64,000 bases of DNA from Dokdonia pacifica (GTDB lineage: Bacteria; Bacteroidota; Bacteroidia; Flavobacteriales; Flavobacteriaceae): positions 1,550,001 through 1,614,000 of the forward strand of contig NZ_FZNY01000001.1 of the NCBI RefSeq assembly GCF_900188275.1. The letters are read 5' to 3'. A program made the position numbers and the translations under genes. Shown in pieces: positions 60,526 through 64,000 of this stretch (the stretch's first letter is position 1; every line of letters starts with the position of its first letter). Below the pieces are notes generated by a model. The model made no database searches. It worked only from the letters and a program-made list of their open reading frames with translations, and was not told where the DNA came from.

Positions 60526-61227
60526 TTAATTGAATAGTTTTTTGAGCCATCCTTGTTTGGGTTCATATTCTGTTTTCAGAATTTCAATATCTTCTAGAAG
60601 GACTTCTATGGCATCGGAATCTGTTCCGTCATAATATCCTCTTATTTGTCCTTTTTTGTCTACGAGCATAAAGTTTTCTGTATGAACCATAGCATCTTCT
60701 TCCCCTGGAATATCTTTAACAGCCAGATAGCTTTTTCGCGCAAGCGTATAGATTTCTTTTCTAGATCCTGTAACAAGATTCCATCGTGTATCATCTACCC
60801 CTTTCTTAAGGGCATATGCTTTTAATATTTCTGGAGTATCGTATTCTGGAATAACAGAGTGAGATAGTAAAAGTACCTCATTATCTTCCTTGAGTTCTTT
60901 CTGTATTTCTACCATATGTTCTGTCATTATAGGACAAATGTCTTGACAAGTGGTGAAAAAGAAATCTGCTACATAAATTTTATCCTTATAATCGTCTTGG
61001 GTAATAGTATCTCCATTTTGATTAAGGAGTTTGAAAGGGGCAATTTTGTGATATTTTTTCACATATTGAATGGTGCTATCTACAAGTTCTTTATCTACCA
61101 TTTCTGGTTGATAAATGGGTAATTTTTTAGGAACTTTTAATAACGTATAAATCATCGTAATAATAATGACAGATAAAACAGCCATTACAATGGCAAATAT
61201 TTTATATCGCTTAAAAAAGTGCAGCAT
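60526..61227 (-). CDS. Sco1/SenC-family copper/redox protein
   Basis: One membrane anchor (YKIFAIVMAVLSVIIITMIYTLL) precedes a thioredoxin-fold Sco1 domain with the copper ligands CxxxC (TTCQDICPI) and His in MVHTENFMLVD. Sco proteins deliver copper to the CuA site of cytochrome oxidase or act in thiol redox control. ATG 61227 is preferred because an exact -7 element covers the upstream alternatives at 61245-61236. No oxidase gene lies in the window. Confidence 0.9.
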   Translation of the reverse strand: MLHFFKRYKIFAIVMAVLSVIIITMIYTLLKVPKKLPIYQPEMVDKELVDSTIQYVKKYHKIAPFKLLNQNGDTITQDDYKDKIYVADFFFTTCQDICPIMTEHMVEIQKELKEDNEVLLLSHSVIPEYDTPEILKAYALKKGVDDTRWNLVTGSRKEIYTLARKSYLAVKDIPGEEDAMVHTENFMLVDKKGQIRGYYDGTDSDAIEVLLEDIEILKTEYEPKQGWLKKLFN

Positions 61228-61242
61228 ACAACTCATTTTTTG

Positions 61243-61250
61243 CAAAATTA
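61243..61250 (-). promoter_or_regulatory. -7 element of the Sco1-like gene
   Basis: TAATTTTG on the minus strand, exact TAnnTTTG; it overlaps the longest possible reading frame, which shows that translation must start further in. Confidence 0.55.
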
Positions 61251-61346
61251 CGACTGGAATTTGAGTTGATATGCTTTTTTACCTTAAAAAAAAGTGAAAA
61301 GGCACGTACAAAGTAGTAATTGCTTTCTTATGCCATGTGAAAAGGT

Positions 61347-61354
61347 TACTTTTG
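61347..61354 (+). promoter_or_regulatory. -7 element of rseP
   Basis: TACTTTTG, exact TAnnTTTG, 29 bases upstream of the rseP ATG. Confidence 0.6.
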
Positions 61355-61383
61355 TGCGTTTTAAATTTTGACTTACAACAGCC

Positions 61384-62694
61384 ATGGAGCTATTTATACA
61401 GATATCACAATTTGTTCTTGCCATTTCTATTTTAGTAATCTTACACGAGTTTGGTCATTTCTTGCCAGCACGTTGGTTTGGAATTAAAGTAGAGAAGTTT
61501 TTCTTGTTTTTTGATGTGAAGTTTGCCCTTTTTAAAAAGAAAATAGGTGAAACGGTGTACGGTGTAGGGTGGTTGCCATTAGGAGGCTATGTGAAAATTG
61601 CTGGGATGATAGATGAGAGCATGGACAAAGAGCAAATGAAAAAAGATCCAGAACCATGGGAGTTTAGATCAAAACCAGCTTGGCAACGTCTTATTGTAAT
61701 GGTAGGAGGAGTGACAGTAAATGTGCTATTAGCTTGGCTTATTTATAGTACAATGCTTGTTGTAAATGGCGATACATATATCCCAGCTAATAATTTAAAG
61801 TATGGAATTGATGTAAGTGAAGCTGGTGAAGGCCTAGGTTTTAAAAATGGCGATCAGATTCTTGCTATAGATGGAAAACCCGTAAAGCGATTTGATAAGT
61901 TTTTACCAATGGATGTGCTTTTGGGTGATGAGGTAACGGTGTTAAGAGGAGATCAAGAAATGACGTTTCCGATTAAAGACTCTGGAAAGAAACTAGTACT
62001 TAATGCTGAAAGAGGACGATTTATCGCTCCAGCATTCGCACCTAAAGTAGGAGATATAGATGAAGAAAGTATTGCTGAAAAACTGGGACTACAAGTTGGC
62101 TCAGAGATTATTAGTATGAATAATAAGAAAGTTAATTTCTGGAGTGACGTGCACAATGCTATACAAGATAGTAAGGGAGGTGTTCTAGAAATTAAATATA
62201 CACTTAATGGAAATTTCTCTCATAAGTTTGTTCATCTACCAACAAATGGAACTTTTGGAATCTTTGCAGATACGAAGGGGTATTCTAAAACTGACGAATA
62301 TGGCGTTTTTTCATCTATTCCTGAAGGGTGGAACCAGACTATAGGTGTTCTTAAAAACCAGATAAAACAGTTTAAACTTATTTTCAATAGCGAAGTGCAA
62401 GGGTACAAAAATGTAAAAGGCCCAATTGGTATTGTAGAAATGATGGAACCTACTTGGGACTGGACTGCTTTTTGGTCTTTCACTGCAATGTTTTCGGTTT
62501 GGTTAGCATTTGTAAATATTTTACCTATACCAGCATTAGATGGAGGACATGTGATGTTCTTGCTATATGAGATGATTTCTGGAAAAGCACCTTCAGAAAA
62601 AACATTAGAACGTGGACAAATAATTGGATTTATCATTGTGATGGGACTAATGCTCGTTATTTTTGGGAACGATATCTGGAATTTGTTTAAATAA
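61384..62694 (+). CDS. rseP: RseP-type site-2 membrane protease
   Basis: The 436-residue zinc metalloprotease has HEFGH at residues 21-25 in the first membrane segment, a PDZ-like domain in the middle (KYGIDVSEAGEGLGFKNGDQILAIDGKPV, GSEIISMNNKKV) and the third motif NILPIPALDGGH near 380-391. It cuts membrane-embedded anti-sigma factors and signal peptide remnants. A palindrome copy follows 10 bp after the stop. Confidence 0.95.
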   Translation: MELFIQISQFVLAISILVILHEFGHFLPARWFGIKVEKFFLFFDVKFALFKKKIGETVYGVGWLPLGGYVKIAGMIDESMDKEQMKKDPEPWEFRSKPAWQRLIVMVGGVTVNVLLAWLIYSTMLVVNGDTYIPANNLKYGIDVSEAGEGLGFKNGDQILAIDGKPVKRFDKFLPMDVLLGDEVTVLRGDQEMTFPIKDSGKKLVLNAERGRFIAPAFAPKVGDIDEESIAEKLGLQVGSEIISMNNKKVNFWSDVHNAIQDSKGGVLEIKYTLNGNFSHKFVHLPTNGTFGIFADTKGYSKTDEYGVFSSIPEGWNQTIGVLKNQIKQFKLIFNSEVQGYKNVKGPIGIVEMMEPTWDWTAFWSFTAMFSVWLAFVNILPIPALDGGHVMFLLYEMISGKAPSEKTLERGQIIGFIIVMGLMLVIFGNDIWNLFK

Positions 62695-63234
62695 ACTTCT
62701 TTTGCTTTCGCGAAAGCGTATAATAGTAAAATCTTATCTAAAAACTTATAATTATAATTTTTTATTATGATTGTAAATTTACAGCTCTTTTTAATGTGAG
62801 TTTAAGACCTTTTTTTGAATAGGGGTTGCCTCTACTATATTTTTACTAAAATAAACCTCTTAAAACGTCTTTAATTTTGGATTTATCTTTTTTCTTAAAA
62901 ATCGGATAAACTTTTTTGAGTATTTCTAATTGAATACTTTTTACTTGTACTTTTTTATTTAAATATATTTTTTTACGGTTAAATCTGTGATTTTTACGGT
63001 TTTTCCATAAAAAAATATGCATTGTTAATAACTATGTGAATAAGATTATGTATTTTGCCGATGTTTTTAAGCTTTTCATCGATCATGTTCGATTTTTCAA
63101 AATCTTAAAAATTAGTTAAAATGTTAATTTTTATTTTAGCTAGATGATTAGAATGTTCATTCTTTTATATAGTTCCCTACTGTATAAGAGATCCCTAAAA
63201 TTTGAATAAGTAATAATCAAACCAAAAAAAAGCT
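62695..63234. other. AT-rich intergenic region
   Basis: Apart from the palindrome at 62704, this 540-bp stretch shows no gene, RNA or terminator I can support. A TATTTTG near 63049 and AAAATTTG near 63195 are partial -7 elements. The length suggests regulation of the following genes. Confidence 0.45.
62704..62717. repeat. Palindrome copy (after rseP)
   Basis: GCTTTCGCGAAAGC, extended on the right by GTATA, directly after the rseP stop. Confidence 0.9.
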
Positions 63235-63525
63235 ATGAATAATAAGGTTGCCCTCGCCTTGTTGTCAGAAACGTCCGCAATCCTAAAAAGCATATCAGTA
63301 TTGATACTGCTATTCAATTGTGTGTTTCTAATTTTTCTTCAACAAAACAGCAATTTCCTTGCTGTAAGTGTACTTGGTGCTTTATTAATTTTTATTGAAA
63401 TGAATGCTAATACGTTCAAAAGGCTATTGAGTTCTTTTTTACGTACATACAATATATATACACTAATCCAACATCAAAATAATATACACTTGATTAATTC
63501 AAGTGTTAAAAGAAGAAGCGTATGA
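63235..63525 (+). CDS. Small membrane protein of unknown function
   Basis: A 96-residue protein with two membrane segments (about 18-35 and 42-56) and a basic C-terminal half (FKRLLSSFLRTYNIYTLIQHQ...SSVKRRSV). Its stop overlaps the start of the following secreted protein as ATGA, so it is probably cotranscribed with that gene. No family is recognised. Confidence 0.6.
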   Translation: MNNKVALALLSETSAILKSISVLILLFNCVFLIFLQQNSNFLAVSVLGALLIFIEMNANTFKRLLSSFLRTYNIYTLIQHQNNIHLINSSVKRRSV

Positions 63526-64000
63526 AAATCAATACTCGATTCTCAACCATTTTAAACAAAATTCATACTATATATACGTATAGTGTGCTTTGTGTTTTAA
63601 CATTGTTTGCGACTATACCTGCGTACAGTCAAGAAACACCTATTTTTCCTAATAATCAAGTGCTGGTATCTGGTACTATAAACCAGCCAGGATCTGTTTA
63701 TAGGTTCTCTGATGTTTCTTTAACAGTAAACGGCGGGACAATAGATGTAGATGCTCTTGTAACACTTGTAGGCTTTACAGGAACACCTACCGTAAATACG
63801 GTAGATGGAACGACAGCTATTCTAAATAGATTTGAACCTTCTATAACATATGATACAGCTAATGAAGCAGTAAGTTGGAGTATCCAATTTATTGTGGCAG
63901 ATTCTTCAGAGCCTAATCTGGCAGATGCAGTTCCAATACCTCTAGATTCTTTTACCATGGAGGTGATAGATAATGATGCTGGTGAATTTGTTATTGCAAC
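63522..64000 (+). CDS. Large secreted protein, N-terminal part (runs off the window)
   Basis: An open frame from ATG 63522 runs to the window edge (159 codons). It has a signal peptide (about residues 20-37; YSVLCVLTLFATIPAYSQ) and then a beta-rich domain (VLVSGTINQPGSVYRFSDVSLTVNGGTIDVDALVTLVGFTGTP). Such starts belong to big adhesin-like or type IX secreted proteins in flavobacteria, but the end is not visible. It is coupled to the small membrane protein before it. Confidence 0.72.
   Translation, partial: MKINTRFSTILNKIHTIYTYSVLCVLTLFATIPAYSQETPIFPNNQVLVSGTINQPGSVYRFSDVSLTVNGGTIDVDALVTLVGFTGTPTVNTVDGTTAILNRFEPSITYDTANEAVSWSIQFIVADSSEPNLADAVPIPLDSFTMEVIDNDAGEFVIA

Noticed and set aside
61228-61245. 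TTG start of the Sco1-like protein
   Set aside because: The exact -7 promoter element overlaps this codon, so the mRNA cannot contain it.
63698-63958. 86-codon minus-strand ORF at the window end
   Set aside because: Antisense to the start of the secreted protein at 63522, which has a signal peptide and overlapping start.
1-64000. CRISPR arrays, tRNAs, rRNAs, integrase or IS transposase
   Set aside because: No repeat-spacer array, no cloverleaf with CCA-type end, no rRNA-like block, and no recombinase motif were seen on reading both strands; the S23 gene and TPR gene regions lack a transposase.

Overview
The window is a low-GC chromosomal segment from a member of the Bacteroidota, almost certainly a marine-type Flavobacteriaceae. 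The support is gldD and gldE (gliding motility / type IX secretion lineage), two FG-GAP/ASPIC proteins with C-terminal type IX sorting domains, the Bacteroidota promoter -7 element TAnnTTTG in front of many genes, frequent TTG starts, and lineage-typical small proteins. No rRNA, tRNA, CRISPR array or integrase was seen. A 14-bp palindrome, GCTTTCGCGAAAGC, occurs 12 times in intact form, inside and outside genes, and is the most conspicuous genome-scale signature.

Layout. 1-1000: start of an rtcB-type RNA ligase gene and a partner ORF on the minus strand, with two putative minus-strand mini-transcripts (1.1-1.7 kb) upstream. 1.8-6.2 kb: a secreted protein, a GH64/thaumatin-like protein and two serine hydrolases of the beta-lactamase fold. 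6.4-9.2 kb: a GTP cyclohydrolase II-like gene and a LytS/LytTR two-component pair. 9.2-13.9 kb: accessory region with REP-like repeats, a TPR protein bracketed by related repeats, an erythromycin-esterase-like protein, a decayed lipoprotein gene and an intact one. 14.0-15.8 kb: secreted FG-GAP/ASPIC protein.

15.8-32.2 kb, all minus strand: the most unusual region. A Crp/Fnr regulator and a small membrane protein are followed by a tightly packed set of genes: a three-part outer-membrane protein (degenerate phosphoesterase, atypical-kinase-like domain, beta-barrel), a Rieske-FMN glutamate-synthase-domain fusion, an unknown protein, a DUF2721 protein, a Rieske-thiamine-diphosphate enzyme fusion, two small membrane proteins, a ferric-reductase-like heme protein carrying a third Rieske domain, a Cys/His-motif membrane protein, a Na+/H+ antiporter, an outer-membrane protein, a protein resembling the Pycsar effector membrane domain, and a dicarboxylate transporter. 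Spacing and overlaps indicate one long operon. I infer a membrane-linked oxidation or electron-transfer pathway; the substrate is unknown.

32.3-50.7 kb: housekeeping genes (recQ, saccharopine dehydrogenase family, DUF423, pckA, SanA-like, YiiX-like, an EamA transporter with a duplicated 3' end, gldD-gldE-ssb, AraC regulator, mutY, HU, a 30-aa basic protein, rng). 50.8-60.4 kb: recX, then metal homeostasis: a DtxR-type repressor with its own operator, an outer-membrane protein, a Zn/Mn/Fe ABC transporter whose operon is interrupted by a four-helix-bundle (S23) gene with flanking inverted repeats, and feoA-feoB with a FeoB-associated Cys-rich peptide. 60.5-64 kb: a Sco1-like protein, rseP, a long AT-rich gap, a small membrane protein and the start of a secreted protein cut by the window edge.
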